From NCBI RefSeq assembly GCF_002237445.1, contig NZ_CP022527.1, positions 1-64,000 on the forward strand: a stretch of 64,000 bases of DNA. The letters are read 5' to 3'. Below, piece by piece: positions 32,875 through 39,860 of the stretch (the stretch's first letter is position 1; each line of letters begins with the position of its first letter). The translations under genes were made by a program, and so were the position numbers. A model generated the notes under the pieces. That model ran no database searches. It was not told where the DNA came from and saw only the letters and a list, made by a program, of their open reading frames with translations. This stretch comes from Neisseria sp. KEM232 (GTDB lineage: Bacteria > Pseudomonadota > Gammaproteobacteria > Burkholderiales > Neisseriaceae).

Positions 32875-35754
32875 TTATCTGCCGTTTTCTTTTTGCGGGC
32901 GGCGGTTTTGCCGCTGCCGCGCGGTTTGCGGTTTTTGCCTTTTTTCCTTTTTGCCGGAGGCATCGTCCGCCGCCGTTTTGCTTGGCGCGGCAGGGGCGCT
33001 GTCGGCGCGGCCGGAGACGAGGGTGATTTTGCCGTTGACGGTGGCGAGCACGCGGGTTTGGGTTGGCTGCGCGGCGGGTGCCGGGCTGTCGGAAGATGCT
33101 TTTCGGCTGTTTTCAGACGGCCTTTCTTGCGGTGCTGCCGTTTGCGGGGCGGCGGCTTCGCTGTTTTTTCCGCCGCGCTTGCGTTTGCGGCTTTTGGTGG
33201 GGGCGTCTTGCTGCTGTTTTGACTCTGTTGAAGCAGTGCTTTCAGACGGCCTTTCCTGTTGCGCTGCCGTTTGCGGGGCGGCTTCGGCTTTGTTCCCGCT
33301 GCGCTTGCGTTTGCGGCTTTTAGCGGGGGCGTCTTGCTGTTTTGACTCTGTTGAAGCAGTGCTTTCAGACGGCCTATTCTGCGGCGCTGCCGTTTGCGGG
33401 GTGGCGGCGTCGCTGTTTTTCCTGCTGCGCTTGCGTTTGCGGCTTTGGGCAGGGGTGTCTTGCTGCTGTTTTGACTCTGTTGCAGCTTCGCTTTCAGACG
33501 GCCTGTTCTGCGGCGCTGCAGGCTGCGCGGCTGTTTCGGTTTTTTGTCTGCCGCGTTGGCGTTTTCCTTCGCCGCCGCTGATGAGGGCGAGGTCGATTTT
33601 GCTGGTGTCGAGGTCGGCGCGGGTGACGCGGACGGTGACGCGGCTGCCCATTTCAAAGCGGATGCCGCTGCGTTCGCCTTCGATACGCATGACTTCGGGG
33701 CGGTAGTGGAAATAGTCTTCGCCCAAGTCGCTGATGTGCACCATGCCTTCGATGTGGATGTCGTCGAGGGTGACGAAGAGGCCGAAGTTGGCCATGCCGG
33801 TGATGCGGCCGTCGAAGGTTTCGCCGACTTTGTCGCGCATGTAGTAGGTTTTGAGCCAGTTTTCGACGTCGCGGGAGGCGTCGTCGGCGCGGCGCTCGCA
33901 GGCGGAGGTGTGCACGCCCGCTTCGTTCCATGATTCGGGGGCGTAGGTACCGCCTTCGAGCACGGCTTTGATGGCACGGTGCACCATCAGGTCGGGGTAG
34001 CGGCGGATGGGGGAGGTGAAGTGGGCGTAGTGCTCGTAGGCGAGACCGAAATGGCCTTGGTTTTCGGCTTCGTATACGGCCTGCTGCATGGAGCGCAGGA
34101 GCATGGTTTGGATGAGTTCGCGGTCGGCCCGGCCGCTGATTTTTTCGGCAAGTTCGGTGTAGTGTTTGGGGGTGGGTTTGTCGCCGCCGCCGAGACTGAG
34201 GCCGAGCAGGGCGAGTTGTTCGCGCAGGGCGGCGAGTTTTTCGGGGGTGGGGCCGAGGTGGTTGCGGAAGAGGCCGCGGTGTTTGTTTTTGATGAGGAAG
34301 TCGGCGGCGCAGACGTTGGCGGCCAGCATGCATTCTTCGATGAGTTTGTGGGCGTCGTTGCGCACGACGGGGACGATGCGCTCGATTTTGCCGTGGTCGT
34401 CGAACAGCATTTGCGTTTCGACGGTTTCAAATTCCATCGCGCCGCGCTGCGCACGTTTTTTGTGCAGGATTTGGAAGAGTTTGTAGAGGGTTTCGATTTG
34501 GCTTTTGTGCGGGTAGTCGCCGCCCGCTTCGAGATGTTGCCAGACTTGGTCGTAGGTAAGGCGGGCGTGCGAGCGCATGATGGCGGGGTAGAAGCGGTAT
34601 TCTTTGATGTTGCCGGCGTAGGTGACGGTCATGTCGCACACCATGCACAGGCGCTCGACGTCGGGGTTGAGGGAGCAGATGCCGTTAGAGAGGTTTTCCG
34701 GCAGCATGGGGATAACGCGGCGGGGAAAGTAGACGCTGGTGGCGCGTTCGTAGGCGTCGCGGTCGATGGGTTCGCCCGGGCGGACGTAGTGGCTGACGTC
34801 GGCGATGGCGACGACCAGACGGTAGTTGCGGCCTTGTTTTTCGGCGTAAACGGCGTCGTCGAAATCGCGGGCGGTGGCACCGTCGATGGTGATCAGCGGC
34901 AGTTTGCGCAGGTCTTCGCGGCCTTTGCGCTCGGCGGGACGCACTTTGTCGGGGATTTTGGCGGCGGCTTGGGTGCAGGCGGCGGAAAATTCGTGCGGCA
35001 GACGGTGTTTGCGTACGGCGATTTCGATTTCCATGCCGCTGTCGGCGTAGTCGCCCAGCACTTCGGTGAGGCGGGCGACGGCGGGCTGGTGGTTGTGCGG
35101 GTAGCTTTCGATGCGGGCGGCGACGACTTGTCCCTGCTGCGGTTGGAGGGCGGCGACGGAATCGGGTTCGAGCAGGATGGCGCGGTTGAGACGCTTGTCT
35201 TCGGGCTCCATGATGGCGACGCCGTGGTCGAGGTAGAAGCGGCCGACGACGTCGGTTTGCGCGCGTTCGATGATGTCGAGCACTTCGCCTTCGCGGCGGC
35301 CGCGGCGGTCGGTGCCGGCGGGGCGGACGGTGACGATGTCGCCGTGCATCAGGTTGCGCATCTGCCGTTCGTATAAAACGAAATCGGCCTGTTTGGGCAG
35401 CTTGTCGACGGGTACGGCAAAACCGAAGCCGTCTTTGTGCGCTTCGATACGGCATTTGACCAGCTCCAGTTTCTGCCCGGCGCACACCGCGCCGCGGCGG
35501 TTGATGAGAATCTGCCCGTCGCGCGCCATCGCTTTCAGACGGCGTTCGAAAAATTCGTATTCCGCTTCGCTGATGGAGAGTTTTTCCGCCAGCGCGGGCA
35601 TGGACAGCGGCACGCCCTCGTTTTCCAATATTTCGATAATCCATTCGCGGCTGGGCAGGGGGAATTCGTAGCGCTGCTGCTCGCGTGCCAAAAACGGGTC
35701 TTTTTCCCGAAGGCTTAAAGGTTTAGCTTTTTTCTTCATTTTTCTGATTGACAT
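32875..35754 (-). CDS. rnr: ribonuclease R with expanded repeat tail
   Basis: 3'-5' exoribonuclease of the RNB family that degrades structured RNA. The body (residues 1 to about 735) has the N-terminal winged helix, cold-shock domains (LVKCRIEAHKDGFGFAVPVD), the RNB catalytic region with ITIDGATARDFDDAVYAEK (the Asp cluster, about residue 292), and an S1 domain (GETFDGRITGMANFGLFVTLDD...VHISDLG). At 959 residues it is about 150 longer than usual: residues 750-876 are three tandem units of about 42 residues, each beginning RPSES and holding SRKRKR, followed by a basic tail ending QRQNRRPQKENGR. Start could also be the ATG five codons in. The -35 box of the divergent tRNA promoter touches this start. 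Confidence 0.93.
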   Translation of the reverse strand: MSIRKMKKKAKPLSLREKDPFLAREQQRYEFPLPSREWIIEILENEGVPLSMPALAEKLSISEAEYEFFERRLKAMARDGQILINRRGAVCAGQKLELVKCRIEAHKDGFGFAVPVDKLPKQADFVLYERQMRNLMHGDIVTVRPAGTDRRGRREGEVLDIIERAQTDVVGRFYLDHGVAIMEPEDKRLNRAILLEPDSVAALQPQQGQVVAARIESYPHNHQPAVARLTEVLGDYADSGMEIEIAVRKHRLPHEFSAACTQAAAKIPDKVRPAERKGREDLRKLPLITIDGATARDFDDAVYAEKQGRNYRLVVAIADVSHYVRPGEPIDRDAYERATSVYFPRRVIPMLPENLSNGICSLNPDVERLCMVCDMTVTYAGNIKEYRFYPAIMRSHARLTYDQVWQHLEAGGDYPHKSQIETLYKLFQILHKKRAQRGAMEFETVETQMLFDDHGKIERIVPVVRNDAHKLIEECMLAANVCAADFLIKNKHRGLFRNHLGPTPEKLAALREQLALLGLSLGGGDKPTPKHYTELAEKISGRADRELIQTMLLRSMQQAVYEAENQGHFGLAYEHYAHFTSPIRRYPDLMVHRAIKAVLEGGTYAPESWNEAGVHTSACERRADDASRDVENWLKTYYMRDKVGETFDGRITGMANFGLFVTLDDIHIEGMVHISDLGEDYFHYRPEVMRIEGERSGIRFEMGSRVTVRVTRADLDTSKIDLALISGGEGKRQRGRQKTETAAQPAAPQNRPSESEAATESKQQQDTPAQSRKRKRSRKNSDAATPQTAAPQNRPSESTASTESKQQDAPAKSRKRKRSGNKAEAAPQTAAQQERPSESTASTESKQQQDAPTKSRKRKRGGKNSEAAAPQTAAPQERPSENSRKASSDSPAPAAQPTQTRVLATVNGKITLVSGRADSAPAAPSKTAADDASGKKEKRQKPQTARQRQNRRPQKENGR
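33127..33507 (-). repeat. tandem repeat in the RNase R tail (three units of about 126 bases)
   Basis: Each unit carries an in-frame AG uptake sequence (coding RPSE) joined to GCTTTCAACAGAGTCAAAAC-like DNA (coding STASTESK), the inverse complement of the extended DUS-associated repeat, followed by a basic segment coding SRKRKR and an Ala/Pro/Gln run. Unit starts are at about residues 750, 793 and 834; a fourth partial unit (ERPSENSRKAS) follows. Confidence 0.85.
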
Positions 35755-35775
35755 TCCTTAATGGGGATATATAAT
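35748..35775 (+). promoter_or_regulatory. promoter of the tRNA-Leu(CAG) pair
   Basis: TTGACA (35748-35753), 16-base spacer, TATAAT (35770-35775): close to consensus. The -35 hexamer overlaps the first codons of the divergent rnr gene. Confidence 0.8.
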
Positions 35776-35826
35776 GCGCCCTTTCGGTCGGGCGTTACTT
35801 TAACGCAAGACGGATATTAAAGCAAA

Positions 35827-35913
35827 GCCCGGGTGGCGGAATTGGTAGACGCGCCAGCTTCAGGTGCTGGTATCCTCACGGGTGTGGAAGTTCGAGTCTT
35901 CTCCCGGGCACCA
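35827..35913 (+). tRNA. tRNA-Leu(CAG), copy 1
   Basis: 87-base class II tRNA with encoded CCA. Anticodon stem CCAGC/GCTGG with loop TTCAGGT gives anticodon CAG (reads CUG). Long variable arm TATCCTCACGGGTGTG, T-loop GTTCGAGTC. Confidence 0.95.
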
Positions 35914-35952
35914 AACACTTTGCTTTGAAACGATGCTGTAAAAATTCGGATT

Positions 35953-36039
35953 GCCCGGGTGGCGGAATTGGTAGACGCGCCAGCTTCAGGTGCTGGTATC
36001 CTCACGGGTGTGGAAGTTCGAGTCTTCTCCCGGGCACCA
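35953..36039 (+). tRNA. tRNA-Leu(CAG), copy 2
   Basis: Identical in sequence to copy 1, 39 bases downstream, in the same transcript. CUG is a heavily used codon in a high-GC genome, so gene dosage is a likely reason for the duplicate. Confidence 0.95.
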
Positions 36040-36172
36040 GAATAAAACAGCAGACGATAAAACAGAGATACGGAAACAGAGCCGCGCAAAGCGGTTTTTA
36101 TTTTGCCCGCAGTTTGCGGGCATTTTCGTTTTCGTTTGCCGCGTGTGGCATACGTGATGGGCAGGATGCACA

Positions 36173-36224
36173 GAGGCCGTCTGAAAGGTTCGGGTTGGTT
36201 GAAACCGGGCTTTCAGACGGCCTT
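36173..36224. terminator. bidirectional terminator between tRNA pair and DUF2868 gene
   Basis: AGAGGCCGTCTGAAAG / CTTTCAGACGGCCTTTT with an imperfect second stem (GGTT...AACC) in the loop. Confidence 0.7.
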
Positions 36225-36238
36225 TTCGCGTTGTCCGT

Positions 36239-37609
36239 TCAGTGCTTCTGCGTCGTGCGGGCGCGTTGTTTTTGCGCGGCGTGCGGCGGGTCGAGCCACG
36301 GGAGGTTGAGGCTGTTGAGGGCGGCGTGCCATTGCGGCAGTAAGGCTTCGAGGCCGTCTGAAAGCGGTTTGCCGGACGCATCCTGCTGCAAGAGCTGGAC
36401 GATGGCGCCGCCTTGCGCGGCGGCGGCGAGGGCGGCGGTTTGGCGCAGGATGCCGCGGTCGGGCACGGTGTGGGCGCGGATGCCGATCAGCAGGCGGACG
36501 GGTTGGGCGGCGAGGCGTTCGCGCAAGGCGGCTGCGGCGTCGCGGCTGTCGGCGCAGCCCTGGTCGAGCCAGTCTTGGCCGAGGACGTTTTTGTACCAGC
36601 CTTTGTCGGGCCATTCGGTTTCGAGCATTACTGCCCATTTGGCCGCACCGTTGTCGGAGGTGATGTCGGGCAGGGGTGCGGGCGCGGGTTCGCCGCCGTT
36701 GTCGGCATCTGTTACGGCGCTCTGCCACTGGCGGATGATGTTTTGGTAATACGGTTTGTCGAGCGGCAGGGTTTCGGCGGCGCGGCGCAGGAGGAGGGTG
36801 CAGGCTGCCCAGGCGGCCAGGCGCGGCAGGATGCCGTAGCAGAGGATGCTGCCGATCAGCAGGCCTGCCCAGGCTCGGGCGTGGGCGGCGTTGCCGTTCA
36901 GACGGCCTTGCAGCACGGCGGCATCGTCGGGTACGGGGAAACCGAGTGCGGCGGGCAGTTTGGCGAGGGCGGCGACGGTCTGCACCAGCGCGCCGTTGTC
37001 GAGCAGGGTGCTTTCCCAGTTGAAGGTGTACTGGCGCACGGTGAGCAGCAGCAGGATGCAGACGAGCATGCCGGCGAGGGTGCAGAGCCAGAGGCTGTGC
37101 GAGGCGGCGCCGATGCGCCAGCGCACGGCGGGTTTGCGCCATTCGTCTGCGTAAAGCCGCAATACGGCCTGGTTGACGCTGTCGCGGCCGCGCAGCCAGG
37201 TGGAGGGGCTGGAAACGGGCAGCAGGGTTTTGACGCGCAGGAAGACGGTTGCGGCAAGCCAGACGGCGAGCATGACGGTGTTGGTGCCGAGCACGCCGGC
37301 AAGGATAAGGAAGAAGTTGAGGCCTTTTTCGTCCATCAGGACGAAGGTGGCGGAGAAGGCGGCGGAAAAGAGGGCGGTGGCGGTCACAACCCACAGCCAG
37401 AACACGCCTTGGCGGTTGCGTTGCAGGGCGTCGGCGAGGCGGCCGTCGCGGTCGGCCAGTTCGGCGCGGCGCAGCAGGCGCTCTTCCGTGCCGAGGCTGC
37501 TGTGGCGCAGGGATTCGGTAATCGGGGCGGGATCGGCGGCGAAGAGGTGGCCGCTTTCTTCGAGAAGGCGGACGAGTTCGGCAAGTTGGCGGCGGGAGTC
37601 GAGCAGCAT
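36239..37609 (-). CDS. DUF2868 domain membrane protein
   Basis: 456 residues with four hydrophobic segments (about residues 72-92, 99-120, 175-195 and 260-280), a soluble helical start (LAELVRLLEESGHLFA) and a cytoplasmic C-terminal half (KWAVMLETEWPDKGWYKNVLGQDWLDQG...RAHTVPDRGILRQ). This matches the DUF2868 family, often paired with a DUF3482 GTPase-like gene in proteobacteria; the partner is not adjacent here. Role unknown. C-terminus DGLEALLPQ contains uptake-sequence coding. Confidence 0.72.
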   Translation of the reverse strand: MLLDSRRQLAELVRLLEESGHLFAADPAPITESLRHSSLGTEERLLRRAELADRDGRLADALQRNRQGVFWLWVVTATALFSAAFSATFVLMDEKGLNFFLILAGVLGTNTVMLAVWLAATVFLRVKTLLPVSSPSTWLRGRDSVNQAVLRLYADEWRKPAVRWRIGAASHSLWLCTLAGMLVCILLLLTVRQYTFNWESTLLDNGALVQTVAALAKLPAALGFPVPDDAAVLQGRLNGNAAHARAWAGLLIGSILCYGILPRLAAWAACTLLLRRAAETLPLDKPYYQNIIRQWQSAVTDADNGGEPAPAPLPDITSDNGAAKWAVMLETEWPDKGWYKNVLGQDWLDQGCADSRDAAAALRERLAAQPVRLLIGIRAHTVPDRGILRQTAALAAAAQGGAIVQLLQQDASGKPLSDGLEALLPQWHAALNSLNLPWLDPPHAAQKQRARTTQKH

Positions 37610-37676
37610 GGCGGAATGTGAAGGCCGTTTCCGTTCTTGCCTGCGGGCGGCGGCACGGGAGCGGTGTGGGTGGAAG

Positions 37677-37739
37677 AGGCCGTCTGAAAGGGCGCGGCGG
37701 CGTTTTCAGACGGTCCGGGGCTGATTGTCAACAGCCCCC
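37677..37739 (-). terminator. gpmA downstream hairpins: uptake-sequence pair plus MITE-end hairpin
   Basis: Nearest gpmA is GGGGCTG-ATTGTCAA-CAGCCCC (37717-37739), which equals the two outer ends of the MITE at 30278 joined together; beyond it lies an imperfect uptake-sequence pair (37677-37716). Confidence 0.55.
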
Positions 37740-37743
37740 GGGG

Positions 37744-38427
37744 TTAGAGATAGAATTTTTCGAGGACGTTGAGCTGGTCGTCGAGTTTGTACACCAGCGG
37801 CTGTCCGGTGGGGATTTCGACGGACATGATGTCGTTGTCGCCGATGCCTTCGATGTGTTTGACGAGGGCGCGCAGGCTGTTGCCGTGGGCGGCGACGAGG
37901 ACGCGTTTGCCGCTCAAAACGGCGGGAGCGATGCGGTCGTGCCACACGGGCAGGACGCGTTCGAGGGTGGTTTTGAGGTTTTCGCCGTCGGGGATGATGT
38001 CGGCGGGCAGGTGGGCGTAGCGCGGGTCTTTACGGGCGGAAAATTCGTCGTCGGCATCGAGCAGGGGCGGCAGGGTGTCGTAGCTTCTGCGCCAGATGCG
38101 CACTTGCTCGTCGCCGTATTGTTCGGCGGTTTGTTTTTTGTCGAGCCCCTGCAGGCGGCCGTAGTGGCGCTCGTTCAGCCGCCATGTTTTGATTTGCGGA
38201 ACGTAGAGCTGGTCGGATTCTTCGAGGACGATGTTGCAGGTTTTGATGGCGCGGGTGAGGACGGAGGTGAAGGCGAGGTCGAAGCGGTAGCCCTGTTCTT
38301 TGAGTTTGCGTCCGGCGGCCTGCGCTTCGGCGACGCCCTGTTCGCTGAGGTTGACGTCGCGCCAGCCGGTGAAGAGGTTTTTGGCGTTCCATTGGCTTTG
38401 GCCGTGGCGGATGAAGACGAGTTCCAT
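37744..38427 (-). CDS. gpmA: 2,3-bisphosphoglycerate-dependent phosphoglycerate mutase
   Basis: Glycolytic/gluconeogenic enzyme that interconverts 3- and 2-phosphoglycerate. 227 residues from MELVFIRHGQSQWN, preceded by AAAGGAGCAAACC; the longer frame reads through an uptake-sequence pair. The phosphohistidine loop RHGQSQWN (His8), the RLNERHYGRLQGLDK segment, and VAAHGNSLRALVKHIEG with the second catalytic histidine are intact. Confidence 0.96.
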   Translation of the reverse strand: MELVFIRHGQSQWNAKNLFTGWRDVNLSEQGVAEAQAAGRKLKEQGYRFDLAFTSVLTRAIKTCNIVLEESDQLYVPQIKTWRLNERHYGRLQGLDKKQTAEQYGDEQVRIWRRSYDTLPPLLDADDEFSARKDPRYAHLPADIIPDGENLKTTLERVLPVWHDRIAPAVLSGKRVLVAAHGNSLRALVKHIEGIGDNDIMSVEIPTGQPLVYKLDDQLNVLEKFYL

Positions 38428-38466
38428 GGTTTGCTCCTTTGGGTTTTTGCGGTTTCCGGTTTGGGG

Positions 38467-38500
38467 AAGGCCGTCTGAAAGGGTTTTCAGACGGCCTGAA
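38467..38500 (-). terminator. rnpB terminator
   Basis: AGGCCGTCTGAAA / TTTTCAGACGGCCT with a three- to four-base loop, five bases past the RNA 3' end. Confidence 0.8.
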
Positions 38501-38504
38501 TGGG

Positions 38505-38874
38505 GCACGCGGGTCGGACGGTAAGCCGGGTTCTGTCGCGGACAGTCATTCCTCTAGGCGCACCGTTGCCGATACGCTCCAGCAACCTACCCGAACGCTC
38601 GGCGGGCCGCGTCAATGCGTTCTGTTTGGTCTTGCTGCGGATGGGGTTTGGCCTGCTGCGCCCTGTTGCCAGGGGCACGGTGCGCTCTTACCGCACCTTT
38701 TCACCCTTGCCCGTGCCGCTTTTTCAAGCGGCCGTCGGCGGTTTTGCTTTCTGCTCCACTTTCCGTCGCGTTGCCGCGCCCGGCCGTTAGCCGGCATCCT
38801 GCCCTGTGCAGCCCGGACTTTCCTCCCCGTATGCCTTACGCGATACGCGGCGACTGTCTGTCCGACCCGTGTGC
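38505..38874 (-). ncRNA. rnpB: RNase P RNA, class A
   Basis: Catalytic RNA that trims tRNA 5' ends. On the minus strand the ends pair as helix P1 (ACGGGTCGGAC with GTCCGACCCG). Conserved core blocks are present: GAGGAAAGTCCGGGCT near the start, CAGGATGCCGGCTAACGGCC, GGTGAAAAGGTGCGGTAAGA in the middle and the 3' AGAGGAATGACTGTC with ACAGAACCCGGCTTA. A length of about 370 bases is usual. Confidence 0.95.
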
Positions 38875-38881
38875 GGCGCGG

Positions 38882-38887
38882 ATTATA
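38882..38887 (-). promoter_or_regulatory. rnpB -10 box
   Basis: Minus-strand TATAAT, seven to eight bases before the inferred RNA 5' end. The expected -35 region falls on uptake-sequence DNA (AGACGG) and is poor. Confidence 0.65.
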
Positions 38888-38897
38888 GCGGAAAAGG

Positions 38898-39016
38898 AAA
38901 AAGGCCGTCTGAAAAGCTGCAAACGCGCTTTCAGACGGCCTTGGTGTCCGGCAAAACGGTTCGGGTGGCGCTAATCGGCGTTTTAACTTCGTTGAAGCGC
39001 TGCTTTCAGACGGCCT
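38898..39016 (-). terminator. terminator region after the coiled-coil gene, uptake-sequence pair plus extended repeat
   Basis: A full hairpin AAAAAGGCCGTCTGAAAAG / CTTTCAGACGGCCTT at 38898-38942 and a solo extended copy GCGTTTTAACTTCGTTGAAGC followed by an uptake sequence at 38978-39016, whose end overlaps the stop of the gene at 39015. Confidence 0.65.
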
Positions 39017-39338
39017 AACGGCTGCCGTGTACGGCCTGCCAGGCGGCGTTGAGGCGCTCGCCCGCCTGTTGCAGGGCGGCATCGTTGGCGGCCTTGCGCT
39101 GCTGCGCTTCGCCAAGCTGCTGCGTGTAGGCTTGGATGTCGGCTTCGGCGGAGGCTTTGCGCTGTTGGGCGGAGACGAGTTTCTGTTGCAGGCCGGAGAG
39201 GTTGGCGTCGACGGTGTTTTGTTCCGACAGCGCCTGACGGAAGGCGGCCTGGGCGCTGAGAAGTTCGTCGGCGGGCTCGGCCGACGCGGCGGCGCAGAGG
39301 GTGAGTGCGAGGACGGGAAGCAGGAGGCGGATGTTCAT
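39015..39338 (-). CDS. exported coiled-coil protein, unknown function
   Basis: 107 residues from MNIRLLLPVLALTLCAAASAEP, a signal peptide; the 172-residue frame extends into the upstream gene in another frame. The mature part is one long helix with heptad character (AQAAFRQALSEQNTVDANL...QQKLVSAQQRKASAEADIQAY) rich in Ala, Gln and charged residues. Likely periplasmic. It lies 23 bases after the surface-adhesin-E-like gene and is probably co-transcribed. Confidence 0.7.
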   Translation of the reverse strand: MNIRLLLPVLALTLCAAASAEPADELLSAQAAFRQALSEQNTVDANLSGLQQKLVSAQQRKASAEADIQAYTQQLGEAQQRKAANDAALQQAGERLNAAWQAVHGSR

Positions 39339-39361
39339 TTCATGTTCCTCGAAAATGCGGT

Positions 39362-39802
39362 TTACGGCGCGCAGACGATTTTGCGCTGTTCGTCGGTAAG
39401 CGAATTGGGCGGCACGGCCATCGGGCGGATGTCGATGGCGCTGTAGCTTTCGTCGGAGATGATTTTGCCTTTTTCGTCGTAAAGCGTGGACGCGGTGAGG
39501 CGGAAGGTTTTGTTGGTGCAGTGCATTTCCCAAGTGCTGATGGCGGTTTTGTAGGCGGGAACGTTGACAAAGCGCTCGTTTTTCATGTCGACGACGATTT
39601 TGCGGTCGCGGAAGGTGACGAGTGCGCCGTTGCGTTTGATGCTGTTTTTATCGACGGCCAGCATCAGGTTGCCGTTGCCCGCCTCGCCCATATTGTGCCA
39701 GTCGCCGCCGGCCTGCGGCACGTTGTTCATCGGGCAGCCTGCCAGAAAAAAAGCCGCCAGCGCGGGCAGTGCGGCAAGGCGGAGCGTGCGTTTTGCGTTC
39801 AT
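39362..39802 (-). CDS. surface-adhesin protein E-like lipoprotein
   Basis: 146 residues with signal peptide and lipobox LAGC (about Cys23). The mature domain reads like the Adhesin_E family: LAVDKNSIKRNGALVTFRDRKIV, YKTAISTWEMHCTNKTFRLTASTLYDEKGKII, and a final cysteine in RKIVCAP that likely bonds with the one in MHC. In Haemophilus, protein E binds host matrix proteins; that function is not implied for this small relative. Confidence 0.72.
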   Translation of the reverse strand: MNAKRTLRLAALPALAAFFLAGCPMNNVPQAGGDWHNMGEAGNGNLMLAVDKNSIKRNGALVTFRDRKIVVDMKNERFVNVPAYKTAISTWEMHCTNKTFRLTASTLYDEKGKIISDESYSAIDIRPMAVPPNSLTDEQRKIVCAP

Positions 39803-39860
39803 TTGCTATCCTTTCAGACGGCCTTTACAATAACGCGCCCATTATAACGGAAAACGCTTT

